Positions 39,872 to 49,028 of a DNA stretch of 64,000 nucleotides are shown piece by piece. Within the stretch, counting starts at the first letter, position 1. Every line of letters begins with the position of its first letter. The notes beneath the pieces are model-generated. The model was not told the origin of the DNA, ran no database searches, and saw only the letters and a program-made list of their open reading frames with translations. Origin of the DNA: an uncultured SAR116 cluster alpha proteobacterium (GTDB lineage: Bacteria; Pseudomonadota; Alphaproteobacteria; Puniceispirillales; GCA-002684695). Location: positions 24,822 through 88,821 of the forward strand of contig CACBIM010000008.1 of NCBI GenBank assembly GCA_902539295.1. The letters are read 5' to 3'. Position numbers and translations under genes: made by a program.

Positions 39872-41304
39872 TGTTTTCTTATAAATTTTTTTAAATAATG
39901 ATGGAAGGCTCTCAATGTCATTGCCTCCCCACCAATAGGCCTTCCAGGTTGATAACTTAAATTCCAAGCCATAATATCCAAGTGCATCCAAGAAGTATTT
40001 GGTTTTATAAACTTTTGTAAAAATAAAGCAGCTGTAATTGCACCACCATATGGTGATGATCCAATACTAGAAATCGAGCCATTTTTATTTTCTAAAAATC
40101 TTTCATAAGGTTTATATAATGGTAGGCGAAACAATGGGTCTCCAACTTCTTCTGCAGACGAGATTATGTCTGTACTTGCATCATTATCATTGGAAAATAA
40201 TGCAGGAAGTTCTGTTCCTAAAGCAACTCTGGCAGCTCCAGTGAGAGTTGCAAAATCTATAATAAGATCTGTTGGTTTCTCATCTGCATAGAAGAGAGTA
40301 TCTGCTAAGATTAGCCTGCCTTCTGCGTCTGTATTACCAATTTCAACATCAATACCAGATCTTGAGTGAATTATATCCTGAGGTCTCATAGACTTACTGG
40401 ATACAGCATTTTCAACTGCTGGAACTAATAATCGAAGGTTTAGATCAAGGTTTTCCATAAATAAAGAATGAGCAAGGCCAATTGCTATTGCTGCTCCGCC
40501 CATGTCCTTTTTCATAAGCTCCATAGCTTTAGGTGGTTTTAAATCAAGGCCACCACTGTCAAATGTAACTCCCTTTCCTATGATCGTAATATTTGGAAAG
40601 GACTTATTTTTAATATGAGAAATTTCAATTAGCCTTGGTTTATCCTCAGCTGCACGTCCTACTGTATGAATTAAAGGAAAATTAATTTCGAGATTATTGT
40701 CTTTTATCACTTTAAACTTTGCATTATGCAGTTTTGCCAACTTTTTGCATAATTCCTCGAGTATACTAGGTTTAACAATGTTTGCAGGAGAATTAATTAA
40801 GTCTCTAGTCAAGAAAATACCATTTAATAATGGTGCAATACTTTTAATTTCAGATCTTTTTAAAACTAATTTCAAGGGCTCTACTTTTTTTTCTGGTTTA
40901 TTTAATCCAGCATTAAATGGAGAAAATAAATAGTTTTCTAGTGCCCAAGCTATAGCAAGGTTGTTTTTACTTTCATTTTTATCATTATAAATAAATTCGA
41001 TCTGATATTTTCCAGAGGAAAGTTGTTTATTTATTCTTGAAATATCCCAGAAGTTATTTTCGTTGCCTATTATTGCTATGACTTCAATAATCCGCATGTC
41101 CTTATCTGGTACTCTCAGTATAGACCCAGGTTTTGGTTCAAGATTATTAGAAATTATCCAATTTTTGAGACTTTCAGAACATTCACTTAGCCATTTTGCA
41201 AATTGTGAATTCCTTAACAACTTTAATTTAATTACATTTTTTGAATTTGTTGTTAGTCCTGTTTGAGGATTAATATCTAATATTAAATTTTGTGCATATT
41301 CCAT
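39868..41304 (-). CDS. Leucyl aminopeptidase family protein (M17)
   Basis: A 478-residue dinuclear-metal peptidase. The C-terminal catalytic domain has TIIGKGVTFDSGGLDLKPPK, MKKDMGGAAIAIGLAHSL and the signature NTDAEGRLILADTLFYA; the N-terminal macro-like domain is divergent. It removes N-terminal residues from peptides in the cytoplasm. It is a second-type M17 protein of the kind alphaproteobacteria keep beside classical PepA, so I give no symbol. Confidence 0.9.
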   Translation of the reverse strand: MEYAQNLILDINPQTGLTTNSKNVIKLKLLRNSQFAKWLSECSESLKNWIISNNLEPKPGSILRVPDKDMRIIEVIAIIGNENNFWDISRINKQLSSGKYQIEFIYNDKNESKNNLAIAWALENYLFSPFNAGLNKPEKKVEPLKLVLKRSEIKSIAPLLNGIFLTRDLINSPANIVKPSILEELCKKLAKLHNAKFKVIKDNNLEINFPLIHTVGRAAEDKPRLIEISHIKNKSFPNITIIGKGVTFDSGGLDLKPPKAMELMKKDMGGAAIAIGLAHSLFMENLDLNLRLLVPAVENAVSSKSMRPQDIIHSRSGIDVEIGNTDAEGRLILADTLFYADEKPTDLIIDFATLTGAARVALGTELPALFSNDNDASTDIISSAEEVGDPLFRLPLYKPYERFLENKNGSISSIGSSPYGGAITAALFLQKFIKPNTSWMHLDIMAWNLSYQPGRPIGGEAMTLRAFHHYLKKFIRKH

Positions 41305-41326
41305 ATTATTTATCTTTTCCTAGTAA

Positions 41327-42667
41327 TTAATTATCATATACAAAAAGAGAGTTAAAATAGAATGATAAAAAAACTCCTCTTAGTAGAAGAAAAATTAAAT
41401 AACTCAACCAAAGATACTGAATATTTGGATTTATCAACATAATGAAGTAATTAAGAATTATAAAGACACAGAATGCTAACAATGTAGAATTCCGCATTGG
41501 CTTACTCTTAGCTGCACCTACAAAAAATCCATCCAGCATAAATGCCCAAACGGAAATAATTGGTAATAATAGTAAATAAGGAAATAATTTCTTACATTCA
41601 TTTAATATTACATCTAATGAAGTAAATATCTCAAAAATATTGAACCCAATTAAAAAAATTAAAATTGATAAAACAATTGCTAGCAATAGAGAAAAAATAA
41701 ATGTTTTAAATATTACTACTAAAGAAGTACTTTTATCTTTGTTGCCAATTGATTGGCCTAAGAGTGTTTCCGCTGAATGTGCAAAGGCATCTAGTATATA
41801 AGCAACAAAACCTAGTAAAACTATATATATTTGTATTACAGCTAAAGAGTTCATATTTAATTTTGCGGCATTATTAATTAATATAAATTCACCAAAAACA
41901 ATACATAAAGTTCTTATAAATAGATCTTTTGAAATGTTGAAAATTGAATAAAATTTTTTATCACTGTAAAAATTAAATTTAAAAAAAGTTTTAAAATTTA
42001 TATGTTCATAATTTATAATTCTTATGAGCATAAATATGCTTAACAAGCAACCTGCCCATTGAGCTATTACAGTCCCTAAAGCAACACCAAAAACCCCTAA
42101 ACTAAAGTGTAATACAAAGACTATACTTAGAATTGCATTTAATATACTTATTGATACTAATTGAAACATTGCAAATTTTGCAGATCCAATTCCAATAAAT
42201 ACTCCTAAGAATACCATATTCATTAATGTCGCAGGAGAAGCAAAGGATCTATAAAATATATATTCTGACATTAAATGTTCAGCTTGCTCAGAGCCTGAAA
42301 TTAAAATTTTTGCAATTTCGATCAAAGGATATGAAGAACAGATTATTAAAAAACCAATTGCGATAGCAATACTTAGTGTCAACCTTATAATTTTTTTTAT
42401 CTCTTCTTCGTTTTTTCTACCTTTCTCTTGGGATACCAGACCAGTTGTACTCATTCGAAGAAAGTTTAATGAAAAATAAATTATATTGAAAACTATACCA
42501 CCTAATGCAATTGCAGCAATAAAAGTAGAACTTTGTTCACGCCCCATAACAGCTGTGTCCGTTGCTGTAACAATTGGTAATGTTAAATTTGCAATAATTA
42601 TTGGCCATGTTATTTTCCAAATAGATATAAAAGAAGGGCTTTTGTTATATATTTGTGATAAGTTCAT
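41327..42667 (-). CDS. MATE family efflux transporter (DinF-like)
   Basis: A protein of about 446 residues with twelve hydrophobic segments. The N-terminal half has IIIANLTLPIVTATDTAVMG and STTGLVSQEKGRKNEEEI; the second half has AHSAETLLGQSIGNKDKS and FMLDGFFVGAAKSKPMRNS, the DinF-type repeat. It should exchange an organic cation or drug for sodium or protons. The track begins at TTG 42679; the ATG four codons later is preferred. Confidence 0.9.
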   Translation of the reverse strand: MNLSQIYNKSPSFISIWKITWPIIIANLTLPIVTATDTAVMGREQSSTFIAAIALGGIVFNIIYFSLNFLRMSTTGLVSQEKGRKNEEEIKKIIRLTLSIAIAIGFLIICSSYPLIEIAKILISGSEQAEHLMSEYIFYRSFASPATLMNMVFLGVFIGIGSAKFAMFQLVSISILNAILSIVFVLHFSLGVFGVALGTVIAQWAGCLLSIFMLIRIINYEHINFKTFFKFNFYSDKKFYSIFNISKDLFIRTLCIVFGEFILINNAAKLNMNSLAVIQIYIVLLGFVAYILDAFAHSAETLLGQSIGNKDKSTSLVVIFKTFIFSLLLAIVLSILIFLIGFNIFEIFTSLDVILNECKKLFPYLLLLPIISVWAFMLDGFFVGAAKSKPMRNSTLLAFCVFIILNYFIMLINPNIQYLWLSYLIFLLLRGVFLSFYFNSLFVYDN

Positions 42668-42754
42668 TTTCTTTAACAAAGTTCAATTGAAAGAATTAAG
42701 TTATTATCTTAAGCTATTTCCTAAAAACAATTATAATTCCTATCAATAGTTTCC

Positions 42755-44542
42755 ATGCATAAATTTAATTTTCCAATATTATCTATTATTAATTCAAAAT
42801 TAATAGTTTTTACTGATGGATTCGGAGACTTTGTTGAAAAGCTTCCAATGTATTTAAAATATCTAATTGTTTCATTTTTAGTAATTTGTTTTCTTTTGCC
42901 TGGCATAAAGTCTATACCTCCATTAGATAGAGATGAAGCAAGATTTTCACAAGCTAGTAAGCAAATGTTGGAGGATCAGAACTTTGTAGTTATTAAATTC
43001 CAAGATGAATTAAGAGCAAAAAAACCAATTGGAATATACTGGGTTCAATCGTTGAGTGCTTATATTTTTGGAAAGGAAAGAATAACTTCATTTCGTATAC
43101 CCAACGTTATTGCTTTCATAACTTTAACGTTAGTTTTTAGTGCTTTTGTTTATAATATTGCATACAGGTATTTTGATGTAGCTTTCTCATCAGCTGTTAA
43201 TTATTCATTACTTACAAGCATATTGCTATCAATAATTTTTGGTTTTGCTATAGAAATTAAACAAGCAAAAACAGACAGTATTCTTTTAATGCTATGCACT
43301 ATACAACAACTTATTTTCTGGAAAATATATAATTATGGCAAAGAAAGCTGGAATATTTACAAACATCATGATCATACATGGCTAGTAAGATTATTTTGGT
43401 TTATTTTAGCATTAGGTATTCTTATTAAGGGACCTATCTCTCCACTTCTTTTTTTTCTTACATTAACAAGTGTAGTCCTTCTTGATAGATTTGTAGAAAA
43501 GGAATGGAACCTTTCCTGGGTGCGTTTATTCTTATGGCATCAGGGACTTTTGATCATTTTTGTTATTACAATACCATGGGTTTATTTAGCATGGAAAGCA
43601 ACAGATGGCTCATTAATTTTAAATGCAATTAAAGGTGACTTTATTAATAAAATCAAGAGTGGGCAAGAAAATCATTGGGGGCCTTTTGGTACTTATATAT
43701 TGCTTTTATTTTTAACATTATGGCCAATTGTTTTGTTTGTTCCATATGCCGCAAGAGCCCTTTTTGATTGGAAACATCATCGTTTTATAAGATTTTTGAT
43801 ATCTTGGATATTACCATTTTGGTTTATTTTAGAATTAACACCAACAAAATTACCACACTATATATTACCGATTTACCCCGGAATACTATTACTAGTTTAT
43901 TTAGGAATGTCTTCACCACCTAGTGGAAGAGATATTTATAATAAACTAAGCATAGTTTTTAGAATTTTTGTTTTCATATTTAGTATAATTTTAGGTTTAG
44001 CTACTATATATTTCACATTCATTTTTTCTTCAAATATTTTTAATATTTTTTATGCTATTTTATTTTCAGTTCTAATTCTTGCCTCAATAACTGCCGGCAA
44101 TACTTATTTTTTTAACTTATCACGACAAAAGCTTGCTCCTTTGTATTTAATGGCCATTTTAGCTGGTTTATCAAACATCGTTTTTTTTTCAATGATTTTT
44201 CCAAATCTTGACAGAATTCATGTTACTTCAAAAATTGAGAGTTTTATTGAAAGTTTTGATATTAAACCTGACACTATTGTTGCTACAGGTTATCATGAAC
44301 CGTCTCTTGTGTTTGCTCTTGGAAGGGATACTTTATTACTTAGACCTGAAGAAACAGCAATTGTTTTAATTGAAGGAGATAATACAATTGCTATAGTTGA
44401 GGAAAAAGCGATGCAGGAGGTTAAAAAAATAATGGAAAGTTTTAATCGTGAGTTTTTGAATTTGAAAAGTTTCTCAGGTTATAATTTAGCTAAGGGAGAA
44501 AAAGTTAAAATAAATGTTATAAAGCCTATTTTAAATAAATAG
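42755..44542 (+). CDS. ArnT-like membrane glycosyltransferase (PMT superfamily)
   Basis: A 595-residue protein with about 12 hydrophobic helices. The first periplasmic loop reads IPPLDRDEARFSQASKQMLE then RAKKPIGIYW, the ArnT motif that holds the catalytic Asp-Glu, and LTPTKLPHYILPIYPG is the second family motif. ArnT-type enzymes move a sugar from undecaprenyl phosphate to lipid A. The GT2 and LAB_N genes that follow would supply the donor, so the three are best read as one module. Confidence 0.88.
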   Translation: MHKFNFPILSIINSKLIVFTDGFGDFVEKLPMYLKYLIVSFLVICFLLPGIKSIPPLDRDEARFSQASKQMLEDQNFVVIKFQDELRAKKPIGIYWVQSLSAYIFGKERITSFRIPNVIAFITLTLVFSAFVYNIAYRYFDVAFSSAVNYSLLTSILLSIIFGFAIEIKQAKTDSILLMLCTIQQLIFWKIYNYGKESWNIYKHHDHTWLVRLFWFILALGILIKGPISPLLFFLTLTSVVLLDRFVEKEWNLSWVRLFLWHQGLLIIFVITIPWVYLAWKATDGSLILNAIKGDFINKIKSGQENHWGPFGTYILLLFLTLWPIVLFVPYAARALFDWKHHRFIRFLISWILPFWFILELTPTKLPHYILPIYPGILLLVYLGMSSPPSGRDIYNKLSIVFRIFVFIFSIILGLATIYFTFIFSSNIFNIFYAILFSVLILASITAGNTYFFNLSRQKLAPLYLMAILAGLSNIVFFSMIFPNLDRIHVTSKIESFIESFDIKPDTIVATGYHEPSLVFALGRDTLLLRPEETAIVLIEGDNTIAIVEEKAMQEVKKIMESFNREFLNLKSFSGYNLAKGEKVKINVIKPILNK

Positions 44543-44612
44543 ATTATAATACTTAACTTGCGGTTTATTTGAATGAAGTTTATGAAATATAAAATAAATT
44601 TTTAGCTTGTTT

Positions 44613-45350
44613 ATGAAAACCAAAACAAAAAAATTAGAGCTTTCTGTAGTTATACCTGTATTGAATGAAGAACAGAATGTAAAAGAATTAGCTTATGAAA
44701 TTGATAAAGCACTAAAGAATTTTTCACATGAAATAATTTTTGTTGATGATGGAAGTAAAGACGACACTAGAAATTCAGTTTTAGCTTTAAATAATTTGAA
44801 ACAAGTAAGATTGATAGTTCATAAAAAATGTTATGGACAGTCAATTGCAATGAGATCTGGTATTTTAAAATCGAATTGTAATTTAATTGCTACACTTGAT
44901 GGTGATGGACAAAATGACCCAAGTGATTTACCTGCAATGATTAAAGCTTATTTTAAAAGTAATAGTAAATTAACTTTGGTTGCCGGAATTAGATATAAAA
45001 GAAAAGACACTTTAAGCAAAAAGATTGCATCTATTTTTGCGAGATATATTAGAAGAATTTTATTTTCTGACACACACCCAGACTCAGGATGTGGAATAAG
45101 AGTATTTAGTAAAGAATTATATTCTTCTCTTCCTTTTTTTAATCATATGCATCGTTTTTTCACTATTTTAGCATTGAGATATAATGCTGATGTAATAGGA
45201 GTTAACGTTAACCATCGGGAAAGAGTTAGAGGGAAATCAAAATATTCTAACTTAGGAAGAGCTATGGTAGGCATTATAGACGTTTTGGGTGTATTGTGGG
45301 TTTTAAAAAGAACCCCTAAAGACATATCTTTTTTTGAAGAAACAAAATAA
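44613..45350 (+). CDS. Polyprenyl-phosphate glycosyltransferase (GT2, DPM/ArnC-like)
   Basis: A 245-residue GT-A enzyme: LSVVIPVLNEEQNVKELA, IIFVDDGSKDDTR, the metal motif IATLDGDGQNDPSDLP and the later HRFFTILALRYNADVIGVNV and HRERVRGKSKYSNLGRA, all typical of dolichol/undecaprenyl-phosphate sugar transferases. It has no C-terminal membrane helices, so it may work with a membrane partner such as the adjacent LAB_N protein (inference). ATG 44613 replaces the track's TTG 44607. Confidence 0.88.
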   Translation: MKTKTKKLELSVVIPVLNEEQNVKELAYEIDKALKNFSHEIIFVDDGSKDDTRNSVLALNNLKQVRLIVHKKCYGQSIAMRSGILKSNCNLIATLDGDGQNDPSDLPAMIKAYFKSNSKLTLVAGIRYKRKDTLSKKIASIFARYIRRILFSDTHPDSGCGIRVFSKELYSSLPFFNHMHRFFTILALRYNADVIGVNVNHRERVRGKSKYSNLGRAMVGIIDVLGVLWVLKRTPKDISFFEETK

Positions 45351-45353
45351 TAA

Positions 45354-45731
45354 ATGAATATGATCTCGTATTTATCAGACTTAATAACTATAGGAAGTCA
45401 GAAGTTGGCTAGTTTTATAATTTTGCTTTTGCCATTCACCACAACGTATCTAACTGAAAGGCCTGAAGTCATCATGTTGATTGTTGGTTTTGGCGGTCAA
45501 GCCTTATTTGCAAGCAGATTTATTATTCAATGGATTTCTTCAGAGAGCGTAGGAAGAAGTATTATACCCATCGGATTTTGGTACTGTTCAGTTGGAGGAG
45601 GTGCTGTAATGCTTATCTATGCAATTTGGAGGGAAGATCCTGTATTTATTTGCGGCCAAGGACTTGGATTATTTATCTATCTTAGAAATTTATATCTTAT
45701 TTTCAAAGAGAAAAAAACAAATGGAGCTTAG
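45354..45731 (+). CDS. LAB_N domain membrane protein (lipid A biosynthesis N-terminal domain)
   Basis: A 125-residue protein with three or four helices. The core reads GFGGQALFASRFIIQWISSE, SVGRSIIPIGFWYCSVGGG and CGQGLGLFIYLRNLYLIF, the LAB_N domain often fused to or beside lipid A and GT2 genes. It begins 3 bp after the GT2 stop. Such small proteins are thought to assist polyprenyl-phosphate sugar transfer or flipping, but the role is not proven. Its stop overlaps the EVE gene by 4 bp. Confidence 0.85.
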   Translation: MNMISYLSDLITIGSQKLASFIILLLPFTTTYLTERPEVIMLIVGFGGQALFASRFIIQWISSESVGRSIIPIGFWYCSVGGGAVMLIYAIWREDPVFICGQGLGLFIYLRNLYLIFKEKKTNGA

Positions 45732-46147
45732 ATCGACGTTTCACCCATTTCTAATATAATGTCCCAATGTTCTTTTGTAATTGGCATAACTGAAAGTCTT
45801 GATTGCTTTATCAGTGAAATCCCTTGCAATTTTTGATTAGATTTAATTTCAGATAATGAAACTGACTTAGTAAAAGATTTAATAGCCTTTACAACTACCA
45901 TTCCAAAACGTCCAGTTTTGTCAGTTGGGTCATCTTGATATTTCTCTATTATTGAAACAATTCCTACAATACTCTTCTCATTTACGGAATGATAAAAAAA
46001 AGCTAGATCACCAAACTCCATTTTCTTCATATTATTTGAAGCTTGATAGTTCCTTACACCATCCCAACCTTCACCTTCATCACCTTTTTTTAATTGATCA
46101 TCCCAAGACCAAGTTCCAGGTTCAGATTTTAACAGCCAATAAGCCAT
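45728..46147 (-). CDS. EVE domain protein
   Basis: A 139-residue EVE protein starting MAYWLLKSEPGTWSWDDQLK, with WDGVRNYQASNNMKKMEFGD, AFFYHSVNEKSIVGIVSI and a C-terminal LSVMPITKEHWDIILEMG. The track's GTG 46159 is four codons early. EVE folds resemble PUA and YTH domains and bind modified bases in nucleic acids; these stand-alone housekeeping forms have no firm role. It lies downstream of tsaD on the same strand. Confidence 0.93.
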   Translation of the reverse strand: MAYWLLKSEPGTWSWDDQLKKGDEGEGWDGVRNYQASNNMKKMEFGDLAFFYHSVNEKSIVGIVSIIEKYQDDPTDKTGRFGMVVVKAIKSFTKSVSLSEIKSNQKLQGISLIKQSRLSVMPITKEHWDIILEMGETSI

Positions 46148-46207
46148 TTTAATTACCACAAAAATTTTATACTACTATATCAATTAATAAGAATTAAACT
46201 ATAATTT

Positions 46208-47302
46208 TTATCTTGGTTCTTTTGCATTTCTAATTGGTTTAGCCATTGGGTCAAGCGGCCACCTTGTTCGAGGTTCAAAATCAGGATCATTAATATTTGA
46301 TATTCCGTATTTAAGAATTTTTTCTATACCATTCCATGCAATCATTGCTCCGTTATCTGTACAAATTTCAACAGGAGGAAAGTATGGTGAAAAATTTTTC
46401 ATTTTAGATAGATTTGTTAGTCTTTTACGAATAACTTTATTAGCTGCAACACCGCCAACAACAACAAAATTTTTACAATTATTGTTGATCTTTTTGATTA
46501 TTTTAAAAGCGTTTAAGCATCTGTCCTCTATAACATCTGTTGCAGCAGACTGAAATGAGGCTGCGAGATTACTTTTAACTTTTTTATTTAAAGTTTCTTT
46601 TTCAGCTATTCTAAAAAGTGCAGTTTTTAAACCTGAAAGAGAAAAATCAGCGTTATTTCTTTTAATCATTGGTCTTGGTAGGTTGTAGCTTTGCGGATCT
46701 CCATTCTCAGCAGCTTTCTCAATATTTTTTCCACCAGGCCAACCTAAGTCTAAAATTATTGAAGCTTTATCAAATGCCTCACCTACAGAATCATCTAATG
46801 TAGTTCCAATTCTGCTAATTTTATCTAAATCTTCTACGTATAGTAATTGGGTATGGCCTCCAGAAACTAACAGAGCCAAATAAGGAAAGTCAATATTTTG
46901 GAAAAGTCTAGGTGATAAAATATGTGCTTCCAGATGATTTATTGGGATAAATGGAATTGACTTGCTTAGGCTATAGGCCTTGCCAAACATAGAACCTACT
47001 AATAAGCCACCTATTAGTCCTGGACCACAACTTACAGAAACAGCGTTAACTTCTTCATTGGAAATATTTGCTTGTTTAATGGCCTCTGCAACTATAAATG
47101 AAATATTCTTAAGATGAGATCTTGCAGCAACTTCAGGTACAATACCACCAAACTTTGAATGCTCATTATATTGGCTATGAACTATATTTGAAAGTAAATT
47201 ACTTTCACCTTTTTCATTTAATGAAACAATTGCAGCTGCAGTTTCATCGCAAGTTGTTTCAATTCCTAAAACATTAATATTTTTATTTAGAATATTATTC
47301 AT
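46208..47302 (-). CDS. tsaD: tRNA N6-adenosine threonylcarbamoyltransferase TsaD
   Basis: A 364-residue ASKHA-fold enzyme with VLGIETTCDETAAAIVSL, the metal motif NHLEAHILSPRL, ALLVSGGHTQLLYVED, VGEAFDKASIILDLGWPGG and VVVGGVAANKVIRKRL. With TsaB and TsaE it makes t6A37 in ANN-decoding tRNAs. It is divergent from hemC (112 bp between starts). In related genomes gpsA and a YciI gene follow tsaD before EVE; here they are absent. Confidence 0.97.
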   Translation of the reverse strand: MNNILNKNINVLGIETTCDETAAAIVSLNEKGESNLLSNIVHSQYNEHSKFGGIVPEVAARSHLKNISFIVAEAIKQANISNEEVNAVSVSCGPGLIGGLLVGSMFGKAYSLSKSIPFIPINHLEAHILSPRLFQNIDFPYLALLVSGGHTQLLYVEDLDKISRIGTTLDDSVGEAFDKASIILDLGWPGGKNIEKAAENGDPQSYNLPRPMIKRNNADFSLSGLKTALFRIAEKETLNKKVKSNLAASFQSAATDVIEDRCLNAFKIIKKINNNCKNFVVVGGVAANKVIRKRLTNLSKMKNFSPYFPPVEICTDNGAMIAWNGIEKILKYGISNINDPDFEPRTRWPLDPMAKPIRNAKEPR

Positions 47303-47414
47303 AGTTTATGGTAATTATAGGTGTATGTTTTACTAAATAGTTCATGTTAAACTATAATTAAAAATATAAAAACTACATTAACTTATTAATTGGTAATTAG
47401 AATTAATTTTCAAA

Positions 47415-48302
47415 ATGTATTCATTTAATAGTGAAATTAGAATAGCCACTAGATCTTCCCCGCTAGCTATTAAGCAGTGTGAAATTCTTATTGAAAAGTT
47501 ACCATATTTAAAAACTAAAATTATCAAAATCGTATCTAAAGGTGATGAGATACAAGATAAAAGTCTCCAAGAGATTGGAGGAAAGGGTTTGTTCATAAAA
47601 AAACTGGAACAGGCTTTAATCGATAACGAAGCGGACATTGCTGTCCACTCATTAAAAGATATGGAATGGAAAGAAACTAAAGGGCTTGAAATAGCAGCTT
47701 TTTTAAAAAGGGGGTCTAGAAAAGACATTTTAATAAGTAAATATAAATCTATTTATGAACTTCCAAAAAATGCAAAATTAGGAACATCCTCTGTCAGAAG
47801 AAAAGCTTTTATTTTATCAGAGAGGCCTGACTTAAATATTTCAATATTAAGGGGAAATATAAATACAAGAATCAATAAATATAACAGTGGTAAATTCGAT
47901 GGAATTGTCTTAGCTCAAGCTGGTGTTGAAAGATTAGACTTAAAGACCAAATATACAGAATTTGATGAAAGCATTATGCTTCCAAGTGCAGGACAGGGAG
48001 CTATTGCTGTACAATGTAGATCTAATAATAAACAAATACTTAACTTAATAAGATCTTTAAATCATGAGCAGACAAAATATGAAACTTTAGCTGAAAGATC
48101 TTTCGTGTTTAATTTAAACGGGACTTGTAGCTCCCCTATAGGAGCTTCTGCAAAAATTTCTAATGAAATATTAGAGCTTTATGGTGCATTGGCTAGTCCA
48201 GATGGAGCTTTAATCACTAAAAATAATATTTCTGGATTTTACAAAGATGCAAAAAAACTAGGTAAAGATTTAGCTATCAAAATTATAAATCAAATGAAAT
48301 AA
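47415..48302 (+). CDS. hemC: Hydroxymethylbilane synthase (porphobilinogen deaminase)
   Basis: A 295-residue enzyme with RIATRSSPLAIKQCEIL, GGKGLFIKKLEQALIDNEAD, AVHSLKDME, GTSSVRRKA and LRGNINTR. Cys238 in NGTCSSPIGA is the dipyrromethane cofactor attachment site. It condenses four porphobilinogens. It heads the rightward operon hemC-hemD-mitofilin-hemY; hemD starts 9 bp downstream. Confidence 0.97.
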   Translation: MYSFNSEIRIATRSSPLAIKQCEILIEKLPYLKTKIIKIVSKGDEIQDKSLQEIGGKGLFIKKLEQALIDNEADIAVHSLKDMEWKETKGLEIAAFLKRGSRKDILISKYKSIYELPKNAKLGTSSVRRKAFILSERPDLNISILRGNINTRINKYNSGKFDGIVLAQAGVERLDLKTKYTEFDESIMLPSAGQGAIAVQCRSNNKQILNLIRSLNHEQTKYETLAERSFVFNLNGTCSSPIGASAKISNEILELYGALASPDGALITKNNISGFYKDAKKLGKDLAIKIINQMK

Positions 48303-48311
48303 TTTTTTTAA

Positions 48312-49028
48312 ATGTATTTAATAACTACTCGTCCTATCGAAGATGCTTTAAATGACTGTAGAATTCTCAATAAAAGAGGTGTAAATGCTACAGCATCTCC
48401 TTCAATGAAAATTGAAAAGGAAAATCCACATATTAATTTTAATTTTGACGGGATATTTCTTACTAGTAGACATGCTGCTCATATAGTTAAAAATTTAAAA
48501 GATAAAAATATTCCAATATTCTGCGTTGGAAGCTCCACTGCAAAAATTGCTAGATCTTTTGGCGCAACAAACTTAATAGTAGGAAACTCTGATGCTTTGC
48601 ACCTAATTTCTCTAATAAAAGGCGTTTTAAAAAATGGGTCAAATATTTTGTGGCCATCTAATAATCAAAAAAATGATTTGATTGAAAAGAAATTTAAACA
48701 ATATAATTTTAGTTTATTTAGGGAAACATTTTATAGAGTATCTTCTTTAAATACAATTGACGGTGATTCACTTAATTTAATAAAAAAAAATAAAGTTTCA
48801 GTAATACTATTTTTCTCCCTTATCAGCGCAAAAATGTGGATTGAATTGATAAAGAAATCAAATTTAACTAAATCTATATATAAAATTAATTATGTTGTGA
48901 TAAATAATTCTATCTTTAATTATTTGAAAAAACTAAAATTAGATAATGTTTATATCTCAAGAAGGAAAAGAAGAGCTTCCGTACTTTCAAAAGGTTTAGA
49001 AATTTATAAAAATTTAGATAATTCATAA
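48312..49028 (+). CDS. hemD: Uroporphyrinogen-III synthase
   Basis: A 238-residue protein. The family is poorly conserved; support comes from LITTRPIEDALNDCRIL at the N-terminus, the FDGIFLTSRHAAHIVKNL and IFCVGSSTAKIARSFGA segments, and position directly after hemC. It closes hydroxymethylbilane to uroporphyrinogen III. Its TAA shares its last base with the ATG of the next gene (TAATG), which suggests translational coupling. Confidence 0.88.
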   Translation: MYLITTRPIEDALNDCRILNKRGVNATASPSMKIEKENPHINFNFDGIFLTSRHAAHIVKNLKDKNIPIFCVGSSTAKIARSFGATNLIVGNSDALHLISLIKGVLKNGSNILWPSNNQKNDLIEKKFKQYNFSLFRETFYRVSSLNTIDGDSLNLIKKNKVSVILFFSLISAKMWIELIKKSNLTKSIYKINYVVINNSIFNYLKKLKLDNVYISRRKRRASVLSKGLEIYKNLDNS

